From: Littorina saxatilis
Taxonomy: Eukaryota; Mollusca; Gastropoda; Littorinimorpha; Littorinidae
Reading direction: 5' to 3'
DNA length: 64,000 nt
Assembly: GCF_037325665.1 (NCBI RefSeq)
Contig: NC_090261.1
Location: 25,122,722-25,186,721, forward strand
A model generated the notes under the pieces. The model saw nothing but the letters and a program-made list of their open reading frames with translations, was not told where the DNA came from and ran no database searches. The stretch's first letter is position 1; every line of letters starts with the position of its first letter. This document shows positions 1 to 10,600 of this stretch, piece after piece. A program made the position numbers and the translations under genes.

Positions 1-632
1 CTGTACTTTGGGACGAGTGTCTACTCCCACTCACTGTGCTCTCTGTTCTGTGGAAAGCAAGCACTACTGGAATGAATATGTGCCTTATCTAAAGGAAAGT
101 GAATGTGTTGGTATCTGTGCTGTTTTATTTTGTTGTTTTTGTGTGGACTGTGCTCATTTTCATGCCGTCAAAATGAATTGTGAAAGTTGTATACAATACA
201 ATGGAGTGCAGTGTATTGGATTAGCAGTTATTCATTCTACTTTCTGGTGCAAAGGTAAGGCTTGCTTCATTCATTCTGCTTGCTGTTCTGTGTTTAGCAT
301 GCTTGTTGCCTCTGTAGTAAAAGTGTGCTAACACTTTCAAAACACACCAAAGCACCTCAATCAGTTAGTACTAATAAATACTTCTTACCAAATTGAAATG
401 GGATTACAATTGCATTGAGTGGTATCTGCAGAAATCGATCTAGTCATGTGTCAAATTTCAAAAAAGAAATGCAACAAACGGCTCAGCTATCATTAAATAA
501 AGTTGTAAGTAAGAGTATTACAGCTACGGTCAGACAGGCCAGTTTGTTGCTGGCACCCTCAGCTGACTGGCTGGCTCGCTGTGTGCAGCTGGCTGGGCTA
601 TTTATAGATGGCTGCTCTAGATAACCGAATTC
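1..632. other. Probable VRK1 intron, no recognised feature
   Basis: No conserved exon, element end or RNA gene was recognised here. A 107-codon open frame on the + strand begins at position 8, but its Cys/Val-rich product resembles no family I know. The stretch is A/T-rich and lies upstream of the first VRK1 exon in the window, so it is most simply intron. Confidence 0.4.
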
Positions 633-666
633 TCAGTGCTGGGAAGGTGTGTAAGACAGGAGACTT

Positions 667-1060
667 GCTCGCATCACGACTTGCAGGGGCCTGTACTTAG
701 ATCGAAGGACACGCAAGTTCCGGTTTGCTATACGGATGCAACATCGGTTCAGCGGTCCAAACTTCCGCCACGGGTGTGCGAAGTTGTTGGGAGACAAAAG
801 ATCTGCTCGCATCACGACTTGCAGGGGCCTGTACTCTTGACGGAAGACACGCGAATGCCGATTTGCATTAAAGCATCTCTAGCACGGCGTTCTTCCCTTC
901 CGCCCAGGGGGCAGGAAGTTGTAAGGCAGGAGACTCGCTCGCATCACGACTTGCAGGGGCCTGTGCTTACAACAGGAGACAAGCAGGTGCCGGTTTGCTC
1001 GACGAAAGCATCCCTAGCACAGCTCTCCACACTTCCGCCCAGGGGGCAGGAAGTTCTCTC
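667..1060 (+). repeat. Three imperfect ~135-bp direct repeats in the gag part of DIRS copy 1
   Basis: The phrase GCTCGCATCACGACTTGCAG starts at 667, 805 and 937, giving steps of 138 and 132 bp. Each unit ends near a segment encoding LPPRGQEV, a motif also found once in the gag of DIRS copy 2. The triplication is therefore internal to the gag-like region of this fossil. Confidence 0.8.
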
Positions 1061-3794
1061 CAGAGAGGATACGAGTAGAGGGCATGCCTCACGCGGTACC
1101 TCTCTTCCGGATGACACTGCCTATGACTATGACAGTCATTATGGAGGTGATTTTCCGGTAGGCACTTCCGTGCCGGAAGGAGAATCGGAATACGGGGCTT
1201 CTCTTTCTGATGAAGATCCCAATTTCCGGCTACCAGACAAGCTTCCCCTTGCAGTAGCTTTGGCAGCTCAGGTAGCTTCAAGATACTTTGAGGAAGGAGT
1301 GGTGTCAACAACAAGCTTGTCTGAACCACCACCTTCTGCTGTCAGATTTTTGCTCAACACAGGGAGAAAAACAAACTTTTAAGTTTCGTGAATCTCCCTC
1401 AGTGGCGTATGAGATGTCTAAGATTCTGGCTAAGAATTCCCGGTCGGAATATGTGCCGTTGGACACAGTGCCTCTGCTATCAGCGCACAGTCCGGCACCA
1501 GAGTTAGCACAGCCGTGGCTAGCTTCCCCACAGCCAACCCCTGATGTCGGGCAAGCTGCTGCCCGTAAGTTCTATTTGAACTCTGCGCCACGCAATCTCT
1601 TAGACATTTTTTCTCTACCACGAGCACCACTTGCGGTGACACCGGAGTTAGCGACTCTCAGGGAGGATGGCTACAGTAAGGACAGAGCTGTTCCTTATAC
1701 AGAATCCGCTCTCGTAGCATTGGAAGAAACAGGGAGATACTACCTAGAGTTAGCTTCCCTTTCGGAAACGCTACTCAGGTCCCTCTCCCGTTCTATCGCT
1801 ACGTCCTTGGAACCGTTTGAGTTTCGACAGTACGCGAGCGAAAAGGATGTGAAGACGCTGCTCGCTACTTTGGCCAAAGTTTCAGCCGAACAAATGCGTC
1901 TTTCTGCGCATCTTTATGCACTTGCGGTGCACACGCGCAGGTCAGCGTTTCTCTCGGGTTCCATGATCCAAGACAAAGCCACGCTTGAGGCTCTCAAGTT
2001 ATCCCCGTTCATGGAGGGTGCCTTGTTGGGACAGCCGTCTCTTGACGCGCTTCACAAGCAAACCTGGGACGATCGGGATTTGGCTATAGCCAAGATAGCG
2101 CAACACAGCTTTCCTAAGCCTCAGAGCCAGAGCTTCGGACCGCCTAAACCTTCCGCCTCTTCGGCGAATAGGGGCAGGTCAACACAAGCCAGTTCTTCTT
2201 CACAAGGACGAGGAAGAGGTGCGCCTTACCCTAAGAAGAAATCGTCTTTCGGCCATTCAAGGGGGTCGGGACGCGAAGCACACCCCCAATGATGCGACCC
2301 CGAACCACTAGCCCATGCAACCACCACGCCTTTGGTCGCAGGCGGCCTGTCATGGTCCCTTGCTCTTTGGTTACTAAAGGTAAACAGTCATTGGATAGTG
2401 GGTATAGTGCGTTCGGGGTTCAGACTACTCTGGAAGGAGGGAAAGACTCCCTTAACCAGACTTCCACCGTTGTTCAAGTTTCCCGTCAAACAGGAAGCCA
2501 AAATGGCAATGCAAACAAAAGTCTTGTCTCCTCCGAACAGATTTATGAGACAAATCAAGTTCACAATGGAGACACCAGCGTCAGTCAGAGACGCACTCAG
2601 GCCGATAAACCCCTCCTCCCAGGGATGGCAGGTCTCAGTTCAGTTAGAAAGCTGGTTTCAGCAGACCGCAGAGCAGTGGCTAAAACCATGGAGCTCACAG
2701 GGAGTTCTCATCACTCCCCCTCCCCCAGGGGAGGTTTTGTTCACAGACGCTTCTCTATCAGGCTGGGGTGTTCATCGTTCTCACCACACAGCCTCAGGCA
2801 CGTGGACAACAGGTTAAGCCCTCTCACATGTCAATGTGCTCGAGTTAGAGGCTGTAGCCCACGGTCTCCAGAGCTTTCTATCGCTGGTGGCAGGCAAACA
2901 TGTTCGTCTTCATACAGACAATATGACTGTTGCATCCTACATGAACAAACAGGGCGGTTCCCGCTCTCTCACGCTTTCACCCAGAGCATGCCAAATTCTG
3001 AAGTGGTGTCACCAGCATCAGATCACGGTATCAGCAAAATATCTGCCGGGAAAACTGAATGGTTTGGCAGACTCGCTCAGTCGATCCTCGAAAGTACTCC
3101 ACATGGAGTGGACAATCACCCACCACGCTCTCCAGCAGCTTTGGGTTCAGGCGGACAAACCGATAGTCGATCTTTTTGCAACCCGGTTCTCAAGGAGGCT
3201 ACCAGTGTTCATATCCCCGTTTCCGGACCCGGAAGCCTGGAAAGTGAATGCACCCGAAGTCGACTGGACACGACGCACAGCTTATGCTTTCCCACCATTC
3301 CAACTTCTCGGAAAAGTGCTGAGGAAAGCAGAGTCGGAACGACCATCCCTGATTCTAGTCGCTCCAATGTGGTCGAGTCAGCATTGGTTTCCGGATCTCC
3401 TCAGCTTAGCAGAAGGTCCTCCCATTCCTCTAAACCTGGAAAAGGGAGAATTACTGCAACCACGCACCGGCATTCAGCACGAGAACTCACAGTCCCTGCT
3501 CATTCACGCATGGAGACTGAGAGAAGGTCCCTGCGTCGGTCGGGTGCCTCGGACGGGACACTGGATTTGGTTCAAAAAGCGCACAGGACTTCTACGAGCT
3601 CAGTGTACGCTTCACATTGGACAGCTTGGGTTAAATGGTGCGCGGAGAATCAGGTCAGTTCTGTCTCCCCGCGTTCTATGCAGGTAGCTAATCACTTATC
3701 TTGGTTAGCAGCTCAGGGCAGCTCCCCCTCGTCTCTTTGAATTAGACGTTCTGCTATTTCGGCTACGCTGAGGCAGTTGGGTCATTCGCTGCGC

Positions 3795-4490
3795 GTTGGA
3801 CCTGGAAGTCCGACACCTGTGTTTAGCGTTGGCTGCGTGCCGGCACTTGAGATCCGACGGATATCACGAATTTTTAACGGTGTAAACGGTCCTGCTGACC
3901 AAGGGAAACAACCCTTGCAATGAACTTCTATCTGTCTACAGTGGAACCATTCACTGTAAACAGTTCCTTCCCTTCAATTGTTGGGATTAATTTAATTTTG
4001 TTGGCGGTGTGCGACCCACGTGTTTTGACTTTTCAAAGATGGCGGATCGTTCTGCTGAGACGTAGTAACTTGAAAAGAGTGCTAGAACTTGTTATTCAGT
4101 ACGGTTCTGATCTTGACCTTAGCGATGATGATAGTGGAGATGATATTTTAGATTCTGGTGACGAGTTTGTGCCAATGGACGATCATTTGGGTGATGATTC
4201 GGGCAATGAAAGTGTCGATCATGACATTGTGTATGATGAACCCATGACGTAACAAGTTTTTTTGTTTTGCTTCAAATTGGATATTTTGCCTGGATATGAA
4301 GACAACAAAAGGTATGTACTTTCAAATGTTTCATATATTTTCTAAAAGAGTAAGTTCCAAACTTTGCAAAACATAAAGGTATGTAAGGTTATTTTGTGTT
4401 GTTGATTTTTAATAATTTTTTCAAAATGGCTCTAAATCGCGCGCTGGCAGGGAACACAGGGGAAATTTAGACGCGCTTTGAATGAGTTAA
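3795..4490 (+). mobile_element. DNA-transposon fragment inserted in DIRS copy 1, piggyBac-like
   Basis: Comparison with DIRS copies 2-4 shows about 690 bp with no counterpart between the start of the recombinase region and its continuation at about 4491. It holds a 110-codon open frame (3920-4252) whose C-terminal half is very acidic, with runs such as LSDDDSGDDILDSGDEF. That is the style of the N-terminal region of piggyBac/PGBD transposases. The right boundary falls at a TTAA (4487-4490), the piggyBac target. No matching TTAA or clear inverted repeat was seen at the left, so this is probably a terminal fragment. Family assignment is tentative. Confidence 0.45.
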
Positions 4491-5690
4491 CCTCAGCGGT
4501 GTTATCGCTAGTGTTCTAAAAGGTGCGTCAATAGGTTTTGCTAGAATCAGAGCCCCAGTTCCTGCTTGGGATCTCTTCCTTATTTCAGAATTCTTAAGAT
4601 CGCAAGATTTTGAACCGTTGCAATCAGCAAGCTTAGTTAATCTTATCCGTAAGACACTTTTGCTTGTTCTTTTGGCCACTGCAAGAAGAGGCAGTGAAAT
4701 TCATGCCCTCTCAGGCTTATCTAGAGACATAGCTTTTGAAAAAGATGGGTCTATCACTTTACGTTTTAGGCCGGATTTTCTAGCCAAAAACCAGAAGCCT
4801 GATCAAGTTTCCCCCATAATCACAATTCTTCCTCTTAGCAAAATTCTGGCGCCAGAAGACCCCGATTTGTCTAACTGCCCAGTTGGAGCTCTTAGCAGTT
4901 ATCTGTCCCGCACGGCTGCTATCAGAGCTAAACAGCAGAAGCTTCTTTTCTTATCTCTGAACACTGCTAGAGACAAAGACATATCTAAGGTAACTCTTGC
5001 TAAATGGGTCTCAACGCTGATCAAACAAGCGTATGAGTGGTGGCGCAAAAAGAAGGGGGGGGGGGGGGGGCAATCAGTTCTCCCTCTAACGTCGGCAAGG
5101 ACGCACGAGGCAAGATCCTGGGCATCCTCCTTAGCTGTGCTAAGATCAGGAAGATTATCCGAGGTCCACCATTCTGCCTACTGGAGATCGGAGGATGTTT
5201 TCATCAACTATTACCTGCGCGACATTTCCAGTGCGCGACAGGACAGTACCAAGGCGCTACCAGCGATGGTAGCAGCAGGGCAATTGTTGCCTAGCTCAAA
5301 GGTGAGCACCCCACCACCTTAATGAGCAATCTGCTATATGTGAATTGGGATAAGATATGTAATTTAATCGAAAATTTTAATAATAAATTTTCATTTGATT
5401 AATATACTTACCCAATTCACATACTAAAGTCCCTCCCGCCTACCCCGCTTTAGATCCCCTAAAAATAAAAGGGCGCTTCGAGCGAATGAATAAAACATGG
5501 CGGCGAGAGCATGCGTGCGCAATGCATGTTGGGAGGTAACTTTGACCTGGCGTTGTCATGTGACCGTCAAGGCTGTTCTATTTTTAGGGTTACTTCCCCC
5601 CCTACCAGGGTGGAGCGTAGTTTTCAGCATTCTAGCACTAAACTGAAGTAAATTGCTATATGTGAATTGGGTAAGTATATTAATCGATTT

Positions 5691-6121
5691 TTGTTTCTGA
5701 ACAATCTGCCTATCTTATTTTAGTAATAAGTTGCAAACTGCCTATCTCGAGCGGTTGACAGCGGGATAAGCGAGAGTTAAAGAGCTGGCAGCAACGTTTT
5801 CAATCAGCACAAGTGCATGACAATCCAAATAAGCTTTTGCTATGAAAACAGCAGCCTCTGCTGAAAAGTGCCTAACTTGGAAACGAGAACGTCAGTCTTG
5901 ATTTTTTTTCTGTTTTAAGATGTTTTGACCAATTAGTTGGCCGTTGCGCTGAAAAGACGTTTTCCGATTTACTGGAAGCGCGCGTGTTCTCAGCATTGAG
6001 TCTTTGTTCTTGGACCTAGTTTGTCCAGCGTCTGCGTGGCAACTTGTGATTGAAGTTCTGCGTGGCAACTTGTGATTGAAGTGAAACATGGAAAAGAAAA
6101 AACAAGTCGCGTAAGGCGAAA
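5691..6121. other. Intronic spacer
   Basis: Nothing coding was recognised. A 28-bp phrase containing CTGCGTGGCAACTTGTGATT is duplicated in tandem at about 6029-6081. The rest is unremarkable sequence between DIRS copy 1 and the next element. Confidence 0.4.
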
Positions 6122-6880
6122 TTACAACATTTAGTCAAGCTGTCAAACTAACAGAATGAAACTGAACTCACTGCATTTTTACAGCAAGAGCGTATACTCG
6201 TAGCATCGTCAGTCCACCGCTCGATGCAAAGGCAGTGAAATTGACAAGAAGAGCGGGGTAGTAGTTGCGCTGAGAAGGATAGCATGCTTTTCTTTATCTC
6301 TATTCTTTTTAACTTTCTGAGCGTGTTTTTAATCCAAACATATCACATCTATATGTTTTTGGAATCAGGAACCCACAAGGAATAAGATGAAATTGTTTTT
6401 AAATCGATTTCGGAAATTTTATTTTAATAATAATTTTTATATTTTTAATTTTCAGAGCTTGTTTTTAATCCGAATATAACATATTTATATGTTTTTGGAA
6501 TCAGAAAATGATGAAGAATAAGATGAACGTAAATTGGGATCGTTTTAAAAACAAATTATTTTTTTTACAATTTTCAGATTTTTAATGACCAAAGTCATTA
6601 ATTAATTTTTAAGCCACCAAGCTGAAATGCAATACCGAAGTCCGGCCTTCGTCGAAGATTGCTTGGCCAAAATTTTGATCAATTTGATTGAAAAATGAGG
6701 GTGTGACAGTGCCGCCTCAACTTTTACAAAAAGCCGGATATGACGTCATCAAAGGTATTTATCGAAAAAAACGAAAAAAACGTCCGGGGATATCATTCCC
6801 AGGAACTCTCATGTCAAATTTCATAAAGATCGGTCCAGTAGTTTGGTCTGAATCGCTCTACACACACACACGCACAGACA

Positions 6881-6931
<51 letters not shown>

Positions 6932-7001
6932 ATACACCACGCCCCTCGTCTCGATTCCCCCTCTACGTTAAAACATTTAGTCAAAACTTGACTAAATGTA
7001 A
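6122..7001. mobile_element. MITE-like element with TTAC...CATTTAGTCAAG inverted ends
   Basis: The left end (from 6122) reads TTACAACATTTAGTCAAGCT. The right end, reverse-complemented from 7001, begins TTACATTTAGTCAAG, so the termini are imperfect inverted repeats. Inside, a segment with TATATGTTTTTGGAATCAG is present twice (about 6310-6400 and 6455-6540), and a CA-rich microsatellite lies near the right end. From memory, similar sequences are abundant in gastropod genomes. No transposase is encoded, so it is non-autonomous. It is inside a VRK1 intron. Confidence 0.6.
6859..6936. repeat. (CA)n microsatellite
   Basis: Nearly pure CA dinucleotide run with a few CG and GA interruptions, inside the right part of the MITE-like element. 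Confidence 0.9.
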
Positions 7002-7230
7002 AGAGTGCGAGATTCAGATAATGAAGAGGAGACACCAGCTCTGTCACCAAAGAAGAAGAAAACGGCACAACAGTGCTGGAAGTCCAATTATTCTCAAGAC
7101 AACCTGGAGATCGTAAAATCCAGCAACTGAGACCAATACGCTTTTTGTAAGGCGTGCGAATCACACTTCAGCGTGGCCCATGGTGGTGCCAATGATGTTT
7201 TCCACCATGTGTCCGGTTCGAAGCTTTGTG
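7001..7230 (+). pseudogene. Remnant of a BED/C2H2-like zinc-finger protein, probably from a hAT-like transposon
   Basis: One + frame reads a short acidic/lysine stretch, then CWKSNYSQDNLEIVKSSN, a stop codon near 7128, then YAFCKACESHFSVAHGGAN and a HH...SGSKL ending. The pattern C-x2-C-x5-F-S-V-x-H-G-G-x-x-D-V-x-x-H is typical of zinc fingers at the N-terminus of ZBED- and hAT-related transposases. No transposase body follows, so this is a short fossil. It directly abuts the MITE-like element and lies about 330 bp upstream of a VRK1 exon. Confidence 0.55.
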
Positions 7231-7556
7231 AGCAGAATTATGTCTTGAACTGTCGTTACACTTACAGCTTACAACTGAAACATTTTAAAAACTACTGAAA
7301 TTTGGTTTGTTTACTACTGATGAGCGTTTTGAGTGTGCACAGGTCTGGTGACGTTATGCTACATCAAAGTTTCCCTGTTTATTGTTGTTGAGTGTTGCAT
7401 CCCTTCATTGTTGTTTTTGAATTTTGCCTTTTGGGGGCTTGTGCTCTATGAGCAAATTGAAGACCAAGAAACTAATAAACATTTAGCTCTGGTGTTTCTG
7501 GAATGTTTGCATAATAATATACAACCTTTATTCTCAGTCTGATGTTTTCTGTTCAG

Positions 7557-7667
7557 CTGGATGCCCTGGAATACATTCATGAGAAAGGCTACTGCCATGG
7601 TGACATCAAAGCTGCCAACATACTGCTGGGCCATAGTGATGTCAAGGGTGTAGATAAAGGGAATCAG
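7557..7667 (+). CDS. VRK1: VRK1 exon: kinase catalytic loop
   Basis: This exon has 37 codons in phase 0, after a TTCAG acceptor and before a GTCAGT donor. It encodes [20 protein letters not shown]..., the end of helix E and the catalytic loop. The Asp of HGD is the catalytic base and the Asn of AANILL binds metal. Confidence 0.93.
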
Positions 7668-10600
7668 GTCAGTAGATAGAGTGAATCAAGTGACTCTGAA
7701 TGTGTTATTGCAGAAATAAAGGTACAAAGCCATCCATGCCATTCATTATTCTCAAAACAAAAATTTAGGAAAGATGTGTGTAAAATGGAATATTTTGGTC
7801 CTTCATCCTTATGTGTAACCTATACTCTTGCTGTAGTTGGAATGAATGGTGTACATAACATAAGGCTTCATGAAATGGGATGATTTTTTAAAGGACCCCA
7901 ACAGGCTATTTTTGGTGTCAAAAACGCGTTTTGGTGTGACTTACGTTAACCAGACATATGCATGCCGTAGGAAATTGTTTTCTCACCTTCCCTCACATGG
8001 TTTCGTTTATTTCGGAATCGTTTAGGCCATAATCCGACGAATTTCGTGGCTAAAGCGAAGCGTTTTCGCGTTCCGATCTGGCGGCCATTGTATCTCGAAC
8101 GTCCGCGAGAGTACGGAAGTGGTGAATTCTGGGTAAAATTTTCGATGACGTCAGAAGCCGTATTCATAGAAGCAACTTTAGCTGCTGAACCTTACAGTTT
8201 TGAGCCTGGGAGTTAAAATCAAGGGTCTGCGCGCCCCGTGATTTGTAATCATTTTTTTTACAAATCACGTTAATGCTCCCGATATCTTCTTGTCATCCCA
8301 AAAGTCAAGGCACAAAAACAAAATCCCTTGACTTTTGGGGTAGCGCGACTCCGTTGATTTTGTTTTCTTTCTCCATATCATTACTAGATTGTCCCGTCGC
8401 TGGGAAATTCGGATCACTTCCTCCCAGTGGAAAGCTAGCAGCAACAGAGTCGCGATACCCCAAAGTCAAGGGATATCTATGGGATTTTTCTCCCTTTTCT
8501 TTATTGTCCCATCGCTGGGAAATTTGGGTCGCTTCCTTCGAGTGAAAAGCTAGAAACAACAGAGTCGTGCTACCCGAATGTCAGTGAATCTATTAGATTT
8601 TTTTTTCTCCATTTCTTTATTGTCCCATCACATTCCACAACTTGGACACATACCAAAACTTGGACACATGACGATATTACCACGTCTTTGACACATACCA
8701 CAACTTGGTCACATACCACAACTTTGACACATACCACATCTTGGACACATACCACAACTTGGACACAGACCACATCTTATACGCATACCACAACTTGGAC
8801 ACATACCATAACTTTGACACATTACCATATCTTGAGCACATACAAGATACAAGATACAAGAAATTTTATTGTCCTCATCAATACAAGGAAATTTGGCATG
8901 TGTGTGGCAAGACATAATACACTGATACATAGACATTTACAAAGCAACAACTGAAGTTCAATATCAACACACCCTTACGCACACATACCCACTACTTCAG
9001 ACACACAGGCTACATGTGCCCCTCGGACGTACGCAACCCACAATTCACCCAGCCATACCACAACTTGGACACATACCACAACTTGGACACATACCACAAC
9101 TTGGACACATACCACAACTTAAACACATACCACAACTTGGACACATTCCACATCTTGGACACATACCACATCTTGAACACATTCCACATCTTGGACACAT
9201 ACCACAACTTGGACACATACCACAACTTGGACACATACCACAACTTGGACACATACCATAACTTGGACACATTACCACAGTTTGGACACATACCACAACT
9301 TGGACACATACCACATCTTTGACACATACCACAACTCGGACACATACCACAACTTGGACACATACCACATCTTGGACACATTCCACATCTTGGACACATT
9401 CCACATCTTGAACACATTCCACATCTTGGACACATACCACAACTTGGACACATTCCACATCTTGGACACATACCACATCTTGAACACATTCCACATCTTG
9501 GACACATACCACAACTTGGACACATACCACAACTTGGACACATACTGCATCTTGAACACATTCCACATCTTGGACATATACCACAACATTGCACATATTG
9601 GACACATACCACAACTTGGACACATACCACAACTTGGACACATTCCACAACTTGGAAATTTTCACAACTTGGTCCACAAGCGCGACTCTGTTGCTGCTAA
9701 CTTTTCACTGGGAGGAAGCGATCCGAATTCGCCAGCGATGAAGGAAAATAACGAAATGGAAAAAGAAAGAAAAAAAATCTAATGGATCCCTTGACTTTGG
9801 GGTAGCGCGACTCTGTTGCTGCTAGCTTTCCACTGGGAGGAAGCGATCCGAATTTCCCAGCGATGGGACAATAGGCTGAATAGAGAAAAAAAAAAATTAT
9901 TTTTTAATTTTTTATTTTACAAATCGCGGATTTAGGTTCGAAGTAATTTGTACAATATTTTTTACATTTTTACAAACCACGGGTTAACAGCTCAGTTGGA
10001 GGTTTAATTGGTGCCAGTGTGTAGACATACAGGCTGGGGGAGTGGCTTAGGAGCGAGCAGATAGCTGTATCGTTATCAGCGTCTGTTACTGGAGATGGTT
10101 CTTACAGCGGTGTCCGAGTTGAGACGGAAGTGTCCCATCTATCTGGGTTGATAATCGGAGATTAATGTAGAATTGTATCCTCTTAGTCAGGTTTGAGGCA
10201 CAAAGTGTACGAGGAAAAAACATTCTCTCTCAAGGGTGGAAGTAAAATGTCTGCCAGACTCAACAAATAGATTAGGCAGCCCATGATCACTGTTGTGATT
10301 GTAGTTGAAGTTCTGTCGGATTTGTTGTTGGCTATGTTGTTGAAGACGTATAATTATGTTCTCGAATTTAAGTTGATGTTGTTGTTGTCGTCGTAGATGA
10401 AATCAAGGTTGTAACGTGTCAAATCAATCGTGTTCCACCTACAGTTTATCAGTGTAAAGCTGTTGTTGTTGACATTGTAAAACTTTGTTCTTCGTTTTCA
10501 AGTTGTTGTCAGAGTTATTGTCGTCAGAGTTATTGGCTGGGGGAGTGGCTTAGGAGCGAGCAGATAGCTGTATCGTTATCAGCGTCTGTTACTGGAGATG

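Larger units (their letters stand above)
636..5690 (+). mobile_element. DIRS-type retrotransposon, copy 1 (broken fossil)
   Basis: The parts recognised in order are a gag-like region (about 636-2290) with an Arg/Gly/Ser-rich basic tail, reverse transcriptase/RNase H-related sequence (about 2290-3500), a tyrosine recombinase region (about 3500-5320), an internal end-repeat region (about 5325-5432) and a right inverted terminal repeat (about 5490-5686). Only the right-hand terminal repeats were recognised. The gag and recombinase sequences are clearly related to the whole-looking copy at 13285-19058. A piggyBac-like DNA element is inserted near 3795-4490. It is broken, with roughly five or more breaks, and probably of intermediate age within the set. 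It lies in sense in a VRK1 intron. Confidence 0.85.
8235..9983. mobile_element. Inverted-repeat element carrying an 18-bp satellite
   Basis: The left terminus CCCGTGATTTGTAATC is matched by an inverted right terminus ending TTTTTACAAACCACGGG. Further in, long arms containing GGGTAGCGCGACTC and GCTAGCAGCAACAGAGTCGC appear at 8320-8620 and, inverted, at 9675-9870. The centre is an array of CATACCACAACTTGGACA units. This is the structure of a MITE whose core has become a satellite, known from other molluscan elements. It is nested inside the TTAA-flanked element. Confidence 0.6.

Noticed and set aside
8-331. 107-codon open frame at the left edge
   Set aside because: No homology, no splice signals and Cys/Val-rich random-looking composition; most likely intron.
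9010-9677. Minus-strand open frames with repeated CxxC motifs resembling a metallothionein
   Set aside because: They are frames of an 18-bp tandem repeat and change identity with frame.
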